The notes beneath the pieces were generated by a model. The model was not told the DNA's origin and searched no databases. It was given only the letters and a program-made list of their open reading frames with translations. 57,281 bases of DNA from NCBI GenBank assembly GCA_902492105.1, contig CABUKD010000006.1, forward strand, positions 1-57,281, in the 5' to 3' direction. The first letter of the stretch is position 1. Each line of letters begins with the position of its first letter. Source of the stretch: an uncultured Clostridium sp. Lineage in GTDB: Bacteria > Bacillota > Clostridia > TANB77 > CAG-508. Below, one piece after another: positions 1-8,128 of this stretch. The position numbers and the translations under genes are program-made.

Positions 1-10
1 ATATTTTAAA

Positions 11-33
11 AGCAACGTGTACGTTGCTATAAT
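11..33 (+). promoter_or_regulatory. inverted repeat overlapping a -10 box
   Basis: AGCAACG-TGTA-CGTTGCT (11-28) is a perfect 7-bp-arm inverted repeat, and its last base starts a TATAAT (28-33). It lies about 60 bp before the XRE-type gene at 94 and is a plausible autoregulatory operator. No good -35 box is visible. This is inference from position. Confidence 0.45.
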
Positions 34-93
34 ATCATATTTTTAAAGTAAAATCAATTCATAAATTGTATAAAAATGGGGAATAATTAAAAT

Positions 94-357
94 ATGAATA
101 ATACTATCAAATATAATGGAAAATTAAATGCAATAGGTAATAAAATAAAAGATTATAGAATAAAAAATAAAATGACTCAAAAAGAATTAGCTGAACAATT
201 ACAGCTATATGGTATTGACCTGAATAAAAATTCTTTACAAAAAATCGAAAGAGGGGATAGAATTATAAAAGAGTATGAACTCGCTGTATTTTGTAAAGTT
301 CTTAATGTTTCTGCTGATGAATTATTAAAAGATTGTATAAAAAATTTATTAAAATAA
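94..357 (+). CDS. XRE-family helix-turn-helix regulator, 87 aa
   Basis: This is a small DNA-binding protein made almost entirely of one Cro/C1-type HTH domain (about residues 14-80). The visible signature is IKDYRIKNKMTQKELAEQL, followed by a recognition-helix region (NKNSLQKIERG) and the usual closing pattern ending LNVSADELL. It has no extra effector domain, so it is probably a simple repressor. It is the first gene of the window, reads rightward while the following genes read leftward, and is followed by a hairpin terminator. The upstream inverted repeat suggests autoregulation. It belongs to the integrative element. Confidence 0.85.
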   Translation: MNNTIKYNGKLNAIGNKIKDYRIKNKMTQKELAEQLQLYGIDLNKNSLQKIERGDRIIKEYELAVFCKVLNVSADELLKDCIKNLLK

Positions 358-400
358 AGAACTAACTCACTTTAATATTGTAAATTAGTTCTTTATTTTT
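356..400. terminator. bidirectional hairpin terminator
   Basis: AAAGAACTAA (356-365) pairs with TTAGTTCTTT (385-394) and is followed by a T-rich run. It separates the convergent XRE gene and the leftward operon that ends at 400. Confidence 0.75.
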
Positions 401-666
401 TAATAATCTAGTGTAATTCTTAATTCATTTGACATATTTAAGTATATTGTGTTTCCGTCTTCCTCTAATTTCTCTAAATAATGTAATTCTATGATAAAAT
501 CTTGCTCCTGTTCATCTGAAACAATTAATTTCTCATCACTTACAATAATATTTGCATTATTAATTGTTGTATGATACTGTATAGCATTTTCTAATTTTAT
601 GAAAATATCTTGATTTTCAAATTCTTTCATTTTTTCTTTTAGTTTTTTTATTTCTTCTGTATTCAC
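400..666 (-). CDS. hypothetical protein, 88 aa, translationally coupled
   Basis: I do not recognise the family. The protein has an N-terminal Lys/Glu-rich helix (EEIKKLKEKMKEFEN) and then alternating strands, with no membrane segment or cysteine. It begins with a GTG at 666-664 that overlaps the TGA of the upstream 58-aa gene (GTGA). It is therefore coupled to that gene and is third in a leftward unit: small tyrosine recombinase, HTH tail protein, this protein. The context suggests an accessory factor of the recombinase or a regulator of the element, but nothing in its own sequence proves that. Confidence 0.6.
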   Translation of the reverse strand: MNTEEIKKLKEKMKEFENQDIFIKLENAIQYHTTINNANIIVSDEKLIVSDEQEQDFIIELHYLEKLEEDGNTIYLNMSNELRITLDY

Positions 667-839
667 CTATGTACCTCCATTTCTTGTAATATTCGATAAA
701 AGCTAGTTTTCCCAATTTTTAAATTTCTATACGTAGTAATTGCTTTCTGCTCTCCATTCAAATATTTTTGTATTTCTGCTGATAAAGTAACTTTATCTAT
801 ATTTAATTTTGGTCTTCCTACTTTTTTTAATTTTTCCAT
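663..839 (-). CDS. 58-aa resolvase-tail-like HTH protein
   Basis: A short gene reads MEKLKKVGRPKLN at the start and has a later segment, LKIGKTSFYRIL. GRPKL followed by a helix-turn-helix with the pattern IGKTSFYR is typical of the C-terminal DNA-binding tail of serine resolvases, here without any catalytic domain. The start ATG (839-837) lies 18 bp after the stop of the frameshifted recombinase. An AAGGAGG-type ribosome site (rc of 850-859) supports the start. It overlaps the next gene by GTGA. It probably binds DNA near the recombination or operator sites; this is inference. Confidence 0.65.
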   Translation of the reverse strand: MEKLKKVGRPKLNIDKVTLSAEIQKYLNGEQKAITTYRNLKIGKTSFYRILQEMEVHR

Positions 840-856
840 AATAGTATAAATCCTCC

Positions 857-1418
857 TTAAATTTCAAAGTCATCATAAGCCTCATCTATCTCATCTTGTT
901 CGATTCCTATATAAGCAAGTGTTATTGAAGGGCTTGAATGATTAAATAATTTCTGTAGCATTGCTACATCTTTTGTTTTTCTGTAAAAATGATAACCGAA
1001 ATGACTTCCTTAATGTATGTGTTCCGATTTCTTCTAAACCGATTTTTGTTGCTACTTCATTCAATATCCTATAGGCTTGTACTCTTGTGATTGGCTCATT
1101 TTTACCTTTTCTACTGTTAAATAAATAATCTGTCATATCCATATTTTTTGTATATTCTGCAAATTCTCGTGATAATGTATCATTGCTTTTAAATCTTTTA
1201 CGTTTTTTAGTTTTCTTTTCTATAATACAAATATGAGATTTTACGGTTCTATCTTCATTTACTACATCTGATACTTTTAATTTTATTATGTCCGAAATTC
1301 TTAAGCCTGTATTTATTCCAGTTACAAATAATAAATAATCTCTAGTACCTTTTTTTCTTAATTCGATTTTCATTTCTTGTATTTTGTTTTTATCTCTAAT
1401 TGGCTGAACAATTTTCAT
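857..1418 (-). CDS. small tyrosine recombinase, needs +1 shift at a CGG codon
   Basis: This is a phage-integrase-type recombinase of about 186 aa, essentially a catalytic domain alone. The zero frame gives the first catalytic Arg (NTGLRISDI) and HTLRKSF, then meets CGG at 998-996 and stops at about 942. Skipping the C restores GYHFYRKTKDVAM, then NHSSPSITLAYIG with the second His and the nucleophile Tyr, and ends with TAA at 857. The total length is 562 nt, one base over a multiple of three. A good ribosome site (AAAGGAGG) precedes the ATG. Without the shift the enzyme would lack its Tyr. It could instead be a single-base pseudogene, but the same CGG pattern recurs in five chromosomal genes. 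Confidence 0.85.
996..998 (-). other. CGG +1 recoding site (recombinase)
   Basis: Codons read TCA TTT C|GGT TAT. Dropping the C gives S-F-G-Y-H, the conserved Gly after LRKSF in this recombinase family. Confidence 0.8.
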
Positions 1419-1659
1419 TTTTCAAAATCCTCCTTTTTTGCTCATTTTGTTACATTGAAAGTACAGGTTGTTTTCAATATGTTACTTACAAAAATTTTTA
1501 TTTTTTAAAATTTAGTTCCAAAACTTTATTTTTCAATATGTTTGAGGTATTTATACAATGTAACAAAATGGCTGTTGTGTTACATTCATTACTTACTGCA
1601 TATATAAATAACAAACAATAATTCTAATATAATTTTTAAAATTACAAATAACAATTTTT
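1419..1659. other. intergenic region with TGTTAC/GTAACA motifs
   Basis: This 240-bp gap upstream of the recombinase gene contains TGTTACATTGAAA (about 1449), TGTTACTTAC (about 1482), AATGTAACA (about 1556) and GTGTTACATT (about 1577). The motifs occur in both orientations and could be recombinase or regulator binding sites. I see no convincing gene. A 73-codon open frame across it on the plus strand has no ribosome site and looks accidental. Confidence 0.4.
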
Positions 1660-2070
1660 TTAGTCCTCCAATCTTACAGGAACTAAACAAGTCCCTCCAT
1701 TTTCTAATTTTAAAATATAAGGTATTCCGTCAATAATTTCTTTATAATCCTTGTGTAGTTCTTTCCACTTCTTTTTTGTTATTGTTTCAAGCTCAATAAT
1801 TCTTATTTGTATAAAAGGTTGTCCTTTTACATCAAAATATGTAATTATATTATTTTTAATTTCTATGTTTTGGTCATAATATACCCAACTATCTACAACT
1901 TCGCCATTTTCTTTAGTGGTTAGAAGTGTAAAGGCATTTGTCTGTATTTTATTAGCTTTTCTTTTAGTTCCTACTAATTGAGGTTTAACATCATTTCTAA
2001 TCGTTTCAAATAATAAACTTTCTTTATCTTCTTTTAATCTGATTTTTAATTGATTTTTATTTTTTATCAT
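1660..2070 (-). CDS. hypothetical protein of the element, 136 aa
   Basis: I do not recognise the family. I place the start at the ATG at 2070-2068 because AAGGAG sits 8-9 nt upstream; an open frame continues further but has no ribosome site. The protein is soluble and rich in Lys/Asn/Ile, with a repeated beta-type pattern (ENGEVVDSWVYYD, KGQPFIQIRII) and no Cys cluster or membrane segment. It is the last gene of a leftward group of element genes (2906-1660). Function unknown. Confidence 0.6.
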   Translation of the reverse strand: MIKNKNQLKIRLKEDKESLLFETIRNDVKPQLVGTKRKANKIQTNAFTLLTTKENGEVVDSWVYYDQNIEIKNNIITYFDVKGQPFIQIRIIELETITKKKWKELHKDYKEIIDGIPYILKLENGGTCLVPVRLED

Positions 2071-2108
2071 TTCTAAATTCTCCTTCATTTTATAATAATT
2101 GTATAGTA

Positions 2109-2125
2109 GGGAGGTCAAGCCTCCC
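2109..2125 (-). other. GC-rich intercistronic hairpin
   Basis: GGGAGG-TCAAG-CCTCCC is a perfect 6-bp GC-rich stem just after the stop of the gene ending at 2132 and before the gene starting at 2070. It has no T-run, so it is more likely a processing or stability hairpin than a terminator. Confidence 0.5.
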
Positions 2126-2131
2126 AATCCC

Positions 2132-2530
2132 TTAAAATTCCTCACTTGCTACAAATATACAACTTTTTGTAACTTGTGTTTCTGCATTTATTCGCATACA
2201 TTCATCATCTGTCAAGCTATTCGTAAATTCTATTAAGTTGTTTATATTTTTTCTTGTAGCCTGTGTTTCATATAATATTTTGCTTTTTCCCAGTCCCTCA
2301 CTACTTGCAAAATAATCTCCTTGCCTATGATGAAATTTACTGATATGTAATGATATTTGATTTTTATAATTATATCTTAATGTAAATTCTAAATAGTTTT
2401 CATCATTTAATCTTATTTGTTTTATTAAGGTCTTTTGGCTATGATACAGATAATATTGAACGTCTAACCTCCAATCATTCATACATTTTTTATTTATATT
2501 TTCTATTTGTTGTTTTGTTATCTTTGCCAT
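2132..2530 (-). CDS. hypothetical protein of the element, 132 aa
   Basis: I do not recognise the family. It is a soluble protein beginning MAKITKQQIENINKKCMNDW, with Tyr-rich strands in the middle (DVQYYLYHSQKTL, LEFTLRYNYKN) and a C-terminal helical part. The ATG follows AAGGAAAGG. It lies between two other unknown leftward genes of the element, 65 bp after the 103-aa gene. There is no sign of a signal peptide or membrane helix. Function unknown. Confidence 0.6.
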   Translation of the reverse strand: MAKITKQQIENINKKCMNDWRLDVQYYLYHSQKTLIKQIRLNDENYLEFTLRYNYKNQISLHISKFHHRQGDYFASSEGLGKSKILYETQATRKNINNLIEFTNSLTDDECMRINAETQVTKSCIFVASEEF

Positions 2531-2594
2531 AAAATATCAATCCTTTCCTTTTTATTCTGTAGGCTTGTAGCTTGTACTACAAGCCTTTATACAT

Positions 2595-2906
2595 TTAAAC
2601 TAATTCACTTTTAATTTTTTCTGTCTGTAGTATGATACTTTCCTGATTTAATGCTCTTTTAATATCTTTGATTATGTTTTGTACTACTTCTAAATCAATG
2701 AACATCATCTCAATTTTTAGGCTCTTTTCTATAGAAATTGTTTTGTCTTCGTGGACGTAGTAGCCATTTGCCTCAAGTATTGTAAATCCTTCTACATCAT
2801 TTGCTACAATAATATTAGTAATTAGTTTGTATGCCTCTATTGTTGATATTTCCTGCCTTTTAGTTGTTTTGTCGTTAAGTCCCACATATAAATTAAATTT
2901 ATTCAT
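2595..2906 (-). CDS. hypothetical protein of the element, 103 aa
   Basis: A compact soluble protein starts MNKFNLYVGLNDKTTKRQEI and continues with GFTILEANGYYVHED and KSLKIEMMFID. This arrangement (a strand of the form LYVGLNDK, a helix, then GYY-H-D and a final acidic strand) looks like a small conserved plasmid or element protein that I have seen only as uncharacterised. The start follows a GAAAGGCGG ribosome site. It is the first gene of the 2906-1660 group and sits downstream of the ribbon-helix-helix gene. Function unknown. Confidence 0.6.
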   Translation of the reverse strand: MNKFNLYVGLNDKTTKRQEISTIEAYKLITNIIVANDVEGFTILEANGYYVHEDKTISIEKSLKIEMMFIDLEVVQNIIKDIKRALNQESIILQTEKIKSELV

Positions 2907-2937
2907 AATAAAAACCGCCTTTCAAAAATTATTTTTA

Positions 2938-3004
2938 ATAACTCTTGCAAAAGCGGAATAAATTTATTATAATAAATATTATAATAGCTTTCGTAAGAAG
3001 TTAT
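2938..3004. repeat. imperfect inverted repeat around an AT-rich core
   Basis: ATAACTCTTGCAAAAGC (left) and CTTTCGTAAGAAGTTAT (right, in opposite orientation) flank about 30 bp of pure A/T. It lies between the RHH gene and the 103-aa gene. An origin-like or operator role is possible but unproven. Confidence 0.35.
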
Positions 3005-3015
3005 TATCACGTTAG

Positions 3016-3052
3016 GGTATAGTGTGTGTCCGCCAAGATAAACACTATATCC
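3016..3052 (-). terminator. hairpin after the RHH gene
   Basis: GGTATAGTGT (3016-3025) pairs with ACACTATATCC (3042-3052) with one bulge, immediately after the stop codon at 3058. It lacks a strong T-run, so it may attenuate rather than end transcription. Confidence 0.4.
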
Positions 3053-3057
3053 GCTTT

Positions 3058-3213
3058 TTATTTACTACCATTATCAAGTTTTATTTCTCCTTTTAAATAT
3101 TTGTCAATTAATTGTTCTAAAATGTCATTAACATTAACACCTTTTTCTAATGCTTCCATTTTTAAGCTCTTTATTAATTTTTCTTCAATGGTAGTTTTAA
3201 ATCCTATACGCAT
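3058..3213 (-). CDS. ribbon-helix-helix repressor-like protein, 51 aa
   Basis: A short gene encodes MRIGFKTTIEEKLIKSLK, then EALEKGVNVNDILEQLIDKYL. A single N-terminal strand followed by two helices (GVNVNDILEQLI) is the ribbon-helix-helix pattern of CopG, Arc and Omega-type plasmid regulators. The start has an AAAGGAGGTG ribosome site. The upstream promoter carries three tandem 8-bp repeats, as expected for a protein of this fold that represses its own transcription. It is probably the copy-number, partition or operon regulator of the element. Confidence 0.75.
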   Translation of the reverse strand: MRIGFKTTIEEKLIKSLKMEALEKGVNVNDILEQLIDKYLKGEIKLDNGSK

Positions 3214-3236
3214 TTTGCACCTCCTTTGCAATTCCT

Positions 3237-3271
3237 ATAATCATATTATCATATAATCATAAGATTGTCAA
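3237..3271 (-). promoter_or_regulatory. promoter with three tandem 8-bp operator repeats
   Basis: On the minus strand TTGACA (3271-3266), a 17-bp spacer and TAATAT (3248-3243) form a good promoter for the RHH gene. On the plus strand ATAATCAT, ATTATCAT and ATAATCAT lie end to end at 3237-3260, covering the -10 box. Confidence 0.7.
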
Positions 3272-3814
3272 TAGCATTTGTAAATTTCCTTAACTTTTTT
3301 TATGGATAGGGGGCATATTAACATAATTGACTAAAAAACTATATATATATAGGGTTATAGCACTTCTACATCGACCGCTTAAAACGATACAATGGAGTAT
3401 ATAATAAAACATATAGCATTATAAAAAGTGGGGTTTTAACACACAAAAAAAGGTTGTAAATCTACAAATTATAATCAATAATTTTTAAATTTTAATTGAT
3501 ATATCTACATTTTAATAACATTATATTTTATATTAGTTGGGGTTTTTGTGTTATTGTGTTATATATAAATTATAAAATCCTATAATAATAATGTGTTTCA
3601 AATTTAGATTTTTTTATTTTTGATTTTTCATTGATATAAAAGGATTTTTTTTAGATTATATGAAGAGCAGGGAAGTAAATCAGGAGATAAAAATATATAA
3701 TGAGATATAATAGACTCTTTTTTAGGTTAATTAAATTCTTTTATTCCTCTTTAAAATACGGAGCTTAAAAAACAATAAATCATTGAAAACTTTAGAATTT
3801 TAAAGTTTATATAA
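3272..3814. other. 543-bp noncoding AT-rich region, possible origin
   Basis: I see no gene here. It holds short inverted motifs (TTAACACACAAAAA near 3437 facing TTTTTGTGTT near 3545; ATCAAT/ATTGAT near 3474 and 3498) and an A/T-only stretch. It lies between the replication genes and the RHH regulator, where an origin would be expected, but no clear iteron or DnaA-box array is visible. Confidence 0.35.
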
Positions 3815-3880
3815 AGTTTGGCTTTTTTTTGGCAAAAGCCCATATATAATATATAGTATTTTCCAAAAAAAAGCCAAACT
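3815..3880 (-). terminator. 18-bp-stem hairpin closing the replication operon
   Basis: AGTTTGGCTTTTTTTTGG (3815-3832) and CCAAAAAAAAGCCAAACT (3863-3880) are perfect inverted copies with a 30-nt loop, six bases beyond the stop of the helicase-like gene. It is probably the terminator of the 8650-3886 unit. Confidence 0.7.
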
Positions 3881-3885
3881 AAAAT

Positions 3886-5343
3886 TTAAGGAACGTAAAT
3901 TGCTCCCTCTATTGGATATTTTGCATAAACGTGAACTTCTGTCAAATAATTTTCTGGAAGTATTAATCTAGCTCTACCAATCAACTGATTTAAAGTTTCT
4001 TGACACTCCCAATTTCTAATTTTTCGCAAGTTTTCATATTCTTTAGGATAATTAAAAAATTGAAATTTTGCAAAGTCATTTTCGTCCCAAGCATTTCTCA
4101 TACTTATCTCGTTATGTATTACTCCATATATTGCATATTCAAACATTTTATGATGTATTTCTCCTCTATTTGGAAGTCCTACAATTACAAGATTTCTGCC
4201 ATTTAGGCTGTCAAGGCTTTCTAATTTTCCTGTTTCTATTTCTAGTCCTGCCTCTTTTCTATCTCTATCTATAAAATCGTGAGGTAATATTATTAAATCA
4301 TTTTTATGTTTTTCTCTAATATCTGTTAAAATATTAGGATTTTTATTTAAACAATCTTTACTGTATGTGTAGGAACAATGTTGTATAAGAGTTCCCATAT
4401 TTTCTACTTTTGGAGCTTCCTTATATTCAAAATTTCTGTTAAGCTTTTGCACAAAATAATCTTGATATATTTGAATATCTGCTGTTGCTGATAATATAAG
4501 ACTATTTCTAAAAGGTAATGTGTTTTCTACCAGAATACACAATATGTCTTCTTCATCTGTTCCATTTGGATTAGATAAAGTCCTATTAAAATATTTATTA
4601 CTTCTTGAAACTGCTTTACAACGTAACAAATCATTAATATTACAATAGATTTTTTTACTTTCCTTAATTTCTGCCTCTATCTTATCTTGATACCAATAGT
4701 GTGGCTCAACAGGAATAATTTCTCTGTATTTGCTTTGTTGTGCAACTTCGAGTTTTTTCTGTATTATTTCTTTAGATTCTTTTAGATTTGGTAATGTTTT
4801 TTCAATATTTTTTATAGGAACTTCAATTATTTTTATTGCCTCATTTAAAATATCTTCATCATATATTATGTTATGAGTATTATATACTTTGTCTGTTAAA
4901 TATAATGCTCGTGTGTGTGTTGTTACTATTGCATTTGTAAAATCCTTTACTGCTTCATTTTGTATTAAATAATTATTTAAAATCAGAACGTTTTTAGCTC
5001 TATTTTTATCTCCTGCATATTTATTGACATATTCTTCTATATATGTCTTTAATTGTTCGTATGCTCCTATATTTTGTAACTTGCTAACATCTTTGTAAAC
5101 ATCTGATGACAAATTTTCAAAGTCTGGAGTCATCATAAATTTATTTTTTATATCTTTAGTTCTTTTTTTCATTATTTCCTCATAAACGTATCTTTTTGCT
5201 TTATTAGTTGGTAATGCAATAATCTTGTCATCTATCCACTCATTTTCCGTAGTTAATAAGTTTGTATATATAGTAGATTTCCCAAGTCCTGTACCACCTT
5301 TTATTAATAATATTCTATCGTTTTTCAGATAATTCAAAACCAA
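3886..5343 (-). CDS. SF2-like helicase/ATPase of the replication module, 485 aa
   Basis: The N-terminus carries a Walker A loop (LLIKGGTGLGKSTIY, about residues 13-27) and a Walker B-like IIYDED near residue 160. The C-terminal part has QLIGRARLILPE, matching helicase motif VI of superfamily 2 (Q-x-x-G-R-x-R). No Cys cluster is seen. The start is a TTG at 5343 with GGGAGG 4-5 nt upstream; it overlaps the 3' end of the preceding gene by 10 bp, so the two are coupled. It is the last gene after the primase and the zinc-motif protein. I infer it unwinds DNA for replication of the element. Confidence 0.75.
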   Translation of the reverse strand: MVLNYLKNDRILLIKGGTGLGKSTIYTNLLTTENEWIDDKIIALPTNKAKRYVYEEIMKKRTKDIKNKFMMTPDFENLSSDVYKDVSKLQNIGAYEQLKTYIEEYVNKYAGDKNRAKNVLILNNYLIQNEAVKDFTNAIVTTHTRALYLTDKVYNTHNIIYDEDILNEAIKIIEVPIKNIEKTLPNLKESKEIIQKKLEVAQQSKYREIIPVEPHYWYQDKIEAEIKESKKIYCNINDLLRCKAVSRSNKYFNRTLSNPNGTDEEDILCILVENTLPFRNSLILSATADIQIYQDYFVQKLNRNFEYKEAPKVENMGTLIQHCSYTYSKDCLNKNPNILTDIREKHKNDLIILPHDFIDRDRKEAGLEIETGKLESLDSLNGRNLVIVGLPNRGEIHHKMFEYAIYGVIHNEISMRNAWDENDFAKFQFFNYPKEYENLRKIRNWECQETLNQLIGRARLILPENYLTEVHVYAKYPIEGAIYVP

Positions 5344-6473
5344 AATGCCTCCCTTATCATAGTTCTTAATTCTTTTCTTGCTTCTTCTAATGACACATAA
5401 TTTATAGTATTTTCCTTTGCCTCAATGGGTTTACGATTTTTCATTGTTTCAATCATATTGTCATTAATTGGCTTACAATTTTCATAAAAAGGACAAAATT
5501 CGGAACATTTTACCCCACAAGATGAATCTGCTTTATTTGTACTAATAGTGGCAATTCTTAATTGCGTATTCCAGTCATATTTTTTAAAAATCTGTAGTCT
5601 GGAATTTTCCATATATTCTTTGATTTTCCTTTGTCCTCCTTTAATCAAGACAAAGTTTGATATAATTGCTTCAAGTTGTTCTTTTGTAAGGTTTTCTAAA
5701 GTATTCCATTCTAGTTCATAAAATAAATTACATCTTTCTTCTGCTTCATCAAAATTAATTCTAATATTGTCATATTTTTGTGTTACTCCTTGAAAATTTT
5801 TGTAATCACTGCCTTTACTCATTATAAATTTATAGAATCTGTTTGTTTGACCTATTCTGTAATAAATAAAATAAAACTTGTCCGAATTTTGTGTTTTCAA
5901 AGAATACAAGGAATTATATATTGTCTGTTCTATAGAAAAATGCTTATATGAATCTATTTTATCATTATTGTTATGAATCCTATTTTCTTGTAAAGATTTA
6001 ATATCATCTTCCTGCAATACTTCATCTGTAAAAGCTAGATGATTTTTGTTTAGTGCAATTTCCCATTTTGTAGCAATTTTTTTCATATCTCTCGCAAAAT
6101 GCCCTTTGATTTTAATAAATTGATAAAAGCTACATATCAAATCTTTTAATGGAAGTGTCTTTGTTATGTATGAATTATCAATGACTGTAGAATTATTGGT
6201 TAATATATTAATATTCTCTATAGGAAGAGATTGAGCAAATAAATTATTTAATATTCCTAAAATAATAACTTCTATAGATAAATCATATATGTCTACATCT
6301 AATTTTAGAAGTAAATTTGAAGAGGGTTGCCCTATTGATAACATATTTTTTAGGTCTATTTTTTCAAATACTTCCTTGTTTTCATCATATAGAATATGAT
6401 AATTTACTGTAGATGGAGTAGTGCTACTTCTGAAAGATGTATATTGAATAATTATATTATGTGGGAAGTGCAT
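5334..6473 (-). CDS. replication-module protein with C-terminal zinc motif, 379 aa
   Basis: I do not recognise the family by name. Near the C-terminus CGVKCSEFCPFYENC gives four cysteines spaced like a zinc knuckle or iron-sulphur ligand set (about residues 330-345). The rest is a mixed helical protein with no visible catalytic motif. I start it at the ATG at 6473 because GGAGGTG, made from the last codons of the primase gene, lies 5 nt upstream. The stop TGA overlaps the start of the helicase-like gene. Position between primase and helicase suggests a loader or an accessory subunit. Confidence 0.65.
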   Translation of the reverse strand: MHFPHNIIIQYTSFRSSTTPSTVNYHILYDENKEVFEKIDLKNMLSIGQPSSNLLLKLDVDIYDLSIEVIILGILNNLFAQSLPIENINILTNNSTVIDNSYITKTLPLKDLICSFYQFIKIKGHFARDMKKIATKWEIALNKNHLAFTDEVLQEDDIKSLQENRIHNNNDKIDSYKHFSIEQTIYNSLYSLKTQNSDKFYFIYYRIGQTNRFYKFIMSKGSDYKNFQGVTQKYDNIRINFDEAEERCNLFYELEWNTLENLTKEQLEAIISNFVLIKGGQRKIKEYMENSRLQIFKKYDWNTQLRIATISTNKADSSCGVKCSEFCPFYENCKPINDNMIETMKNRKPIEAKENTINYVSLEEARKELRTMIREAFWF

Positions 6474-6475
6474 TG

Positions 6476-7528
6476 TTACACCTCCCAATCATCTTTTGGC
6501 TTGTCATAGAGTTTCTTGAATTTGCTGTTGTAATCGTACAAGTCAATCCATTTATTAGGCTCGTCCATTGGACTTTGCTTTTCATCTAATAAGTTATTTT
6601 CATCATAGATGTAGTATAAATTGTGGTTTGTTTCAAATTTATCAAGTTCTTTTTCTATAACATCTATATCTACATCTTTATCAAAAGCAATAGTAATATC
6701 TACATCAAGCTCTTCTAATCTGCGAACTTGCCAATCACTTATACTATGTCCTCCTACTGCTACACAATTTCTATATCCATAGCTCCATAATTGCATTACA
6801 CCCTTTTCTGCTTCACATACAATTACTTCGCCTTTTTCTTGAATATATGGAAGAGTTTTAGATAATCCATATAATATTTTACTTTTTTCACATTCTTTTA
6901 AATATTTATATTTCGGATTATTTTCATCAACAATGTCCCAAGCTCTACGACCTTTTACTCCAATCAATCTTCCTGTTTCATCTCGAATAGGGATTGTTAT
7001 TCTATGCGAAAATACATCTAAACCTAATTCAAATTCTGCTTGTGTTTCCCATTCTATGTGGTCTTCGTAGAAAATTGTGTTATCCCAAGGAAGATATGCT
7101 TTTAATGTTTCTTCTGGAATTTCCGGAAGTAAATCATTTTTTATGTCTTCATCTACAGATTTTGAATGACTTAAAATATAGTCAATTTTATCTTGTTCTG
7201 TTGCTTTTTCTACTATATAATAATCTTCTATATGTAATACTTTTTTAATCCATTTTACTGCCTCTACATAATCACAATTTTTTACAAACTCGACAAGTGC
7301 AATAATATCCGAGTTATTATATTCATCTGTAATATCTCTAGTATAATCTATAACTAAAAGATTTTCATTATTTTTGTAAATTAAAATTGCTGTAGGATTA
7401 TCTCCGTCAATGTTACTACATTGAATTTTGTTATCATCTTCACAAATATTTGGAAGTTCAAGAGCCTGTAGTATTTGTATCTGCAAACCATTTTTAAAGA
7501 TGTATTGTTTTAATTGTTGTATGTTCAT
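6476..7528 (-). CDS. DnaG-type primase with TOPRIM domain, 350 aa
   Basis: Residues about 165-310 look like the DnaG catalytic core. They include RITIPIRDETGRLIGVKGR, then the TOPRIM segment VIVCEAEKGVMQLWSYG, AVGGHSIS and ITIAFDKDVD with its acidic metal ligands. The N-terminal part resembles a degenerate zinc-binding or DNA-binding domain without the cysteines of chromosomal DnaG. At 350 aa it is shorter than host primase (about 600), as in phage and plasmid enzymes. It heads the replication genes, with its stop inside the ribosome site of the next gene. It should synthesise primers for the element. Confidence 0.8.
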   Translation of the reverse strand: MNIQQLKQYIFKNGLQIQILQALELPNICEDDNKIQCSNIDGDNPTAILIYKNNENLLVIDYTRDITDEYNNSDIIALVEFVKNCDYVEAVKWIKKVLHIEDYYIVEKATEQDKIDYILSHSKSVDEDIKNDLLPEIPEETLKAYLPWDNTIFYEDHIEWETQAEFELGLDVFSHRITIPIRDETGRLIGVKGRRAWDIVDENNPKYKYLKECEKSKILYGLSKTLPYIQEKGEVIVCEAEKGVMQLWSYGYRNCVAVGGHSISDWQVRRLEELDVDITIAFDKDVDIDVIEKELDKFETNHNLYYIYDENNLLDEKQSPMDEPNKWIDLYDYNSKFKKLYDKPKDDWEV

Positions 7529-7559
7529 TGCTAGTCCTCCTTATTTATAAGTTTGACAG

Positions 7560-7618
7560 AAGAATCTAACTTGTGATAATATCTATTTGTGAGATAAAAT
7601 AAAATACAAATTAGATTT
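7560..7618 (-). other. inverted repeat between replication and accessory genes
   Basis: AATCTAACTTGT (about 7564) faces ACAAATTAGATT (about 7606) across about 30 bp. It lies between the 155-aa gene and the primase gene, and could be an attenuator hairpin or operator. Confidence 0.4.
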
Positions 7619-7643
7619 TCTGTATTTTAGCAATGTGCTTATA

Positions 7644-8111
7644 TTAGTTCATTGCTTTTTTATTAACTTCCCAAAATATTAATGAATCATATAATGTATG
7701 ACTTTTAAAGTCTACTATTACTAATTGATTATTATATTCTTCTATAATTGGAAAGATATATTCAAAATGGTTTATATTTCTAAACTGTTGTAATTTCTTT
7801 TCTAGTCTAATTCTTTGTTCTTTATGTAAAAAAGTAAATAAAGGAACATAATTTTCACAACCTGCATTCGATTTTTTTACAATTTCATCAATTTTAGCTT
7901 TATCGCTTAATGTGTAATTTTTTCTTTCTAAAGTAGTAACTATGTTGTTCATTATTTCTATTCTTTTTGTGAATCTTTTACAAGTTTTTTCAAATGCACC
8001 AATATCATCATCTTTATTTGTATCATCAATATTGTTTAATATTGAATCTTGATTTAAGTACATATCCATTAATCCTGAATAATTATATCTTGGTATTACT
8101 TTAATTGACAT
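7644..8111 (-). CDS. hypothetical protein of the element, 155 aa
   Basis: I do not recognise the family. It is a soluble, strongly helical protein with an acidic N-terminal stretch (NIDDTNKDDDIGAFEK) followed by basic helices (CKRFTKRIEIMN, RIRLEKKLQQFRNI). The overall form, short and charged with a sigma-like or phage-regulator feel, is not diagnostic. It sits 17 bp after the 173-aa gene and before the primase, in the same leftward unit. Function unknown. Confidence 0.6.
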   Translation of the reverse strand: MSIKVIPRYNYSGLMDMYLNQDSILNNIDDTNKDDDIGAFEKTCKRFTKRIEIMNNIVTTLERKNYTLSDKAKIDEIVKKSNAGCENYVPLFTFLHKEQRIRLEKKLQQFRNINHFEYIFPIIEEYNNQLVIVDFKSHTLYDSLIFWEVNKKAMN

Positions 8112-8128
8112 TTTTATTCCTCCTAATT

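Noticed and set aside
1400..1621. 73-codon plus-strand open frame
   Set aside because: No ribosome site, low-complexity Phe-rich translation, and it overlaps the start region of the recombinase gene.
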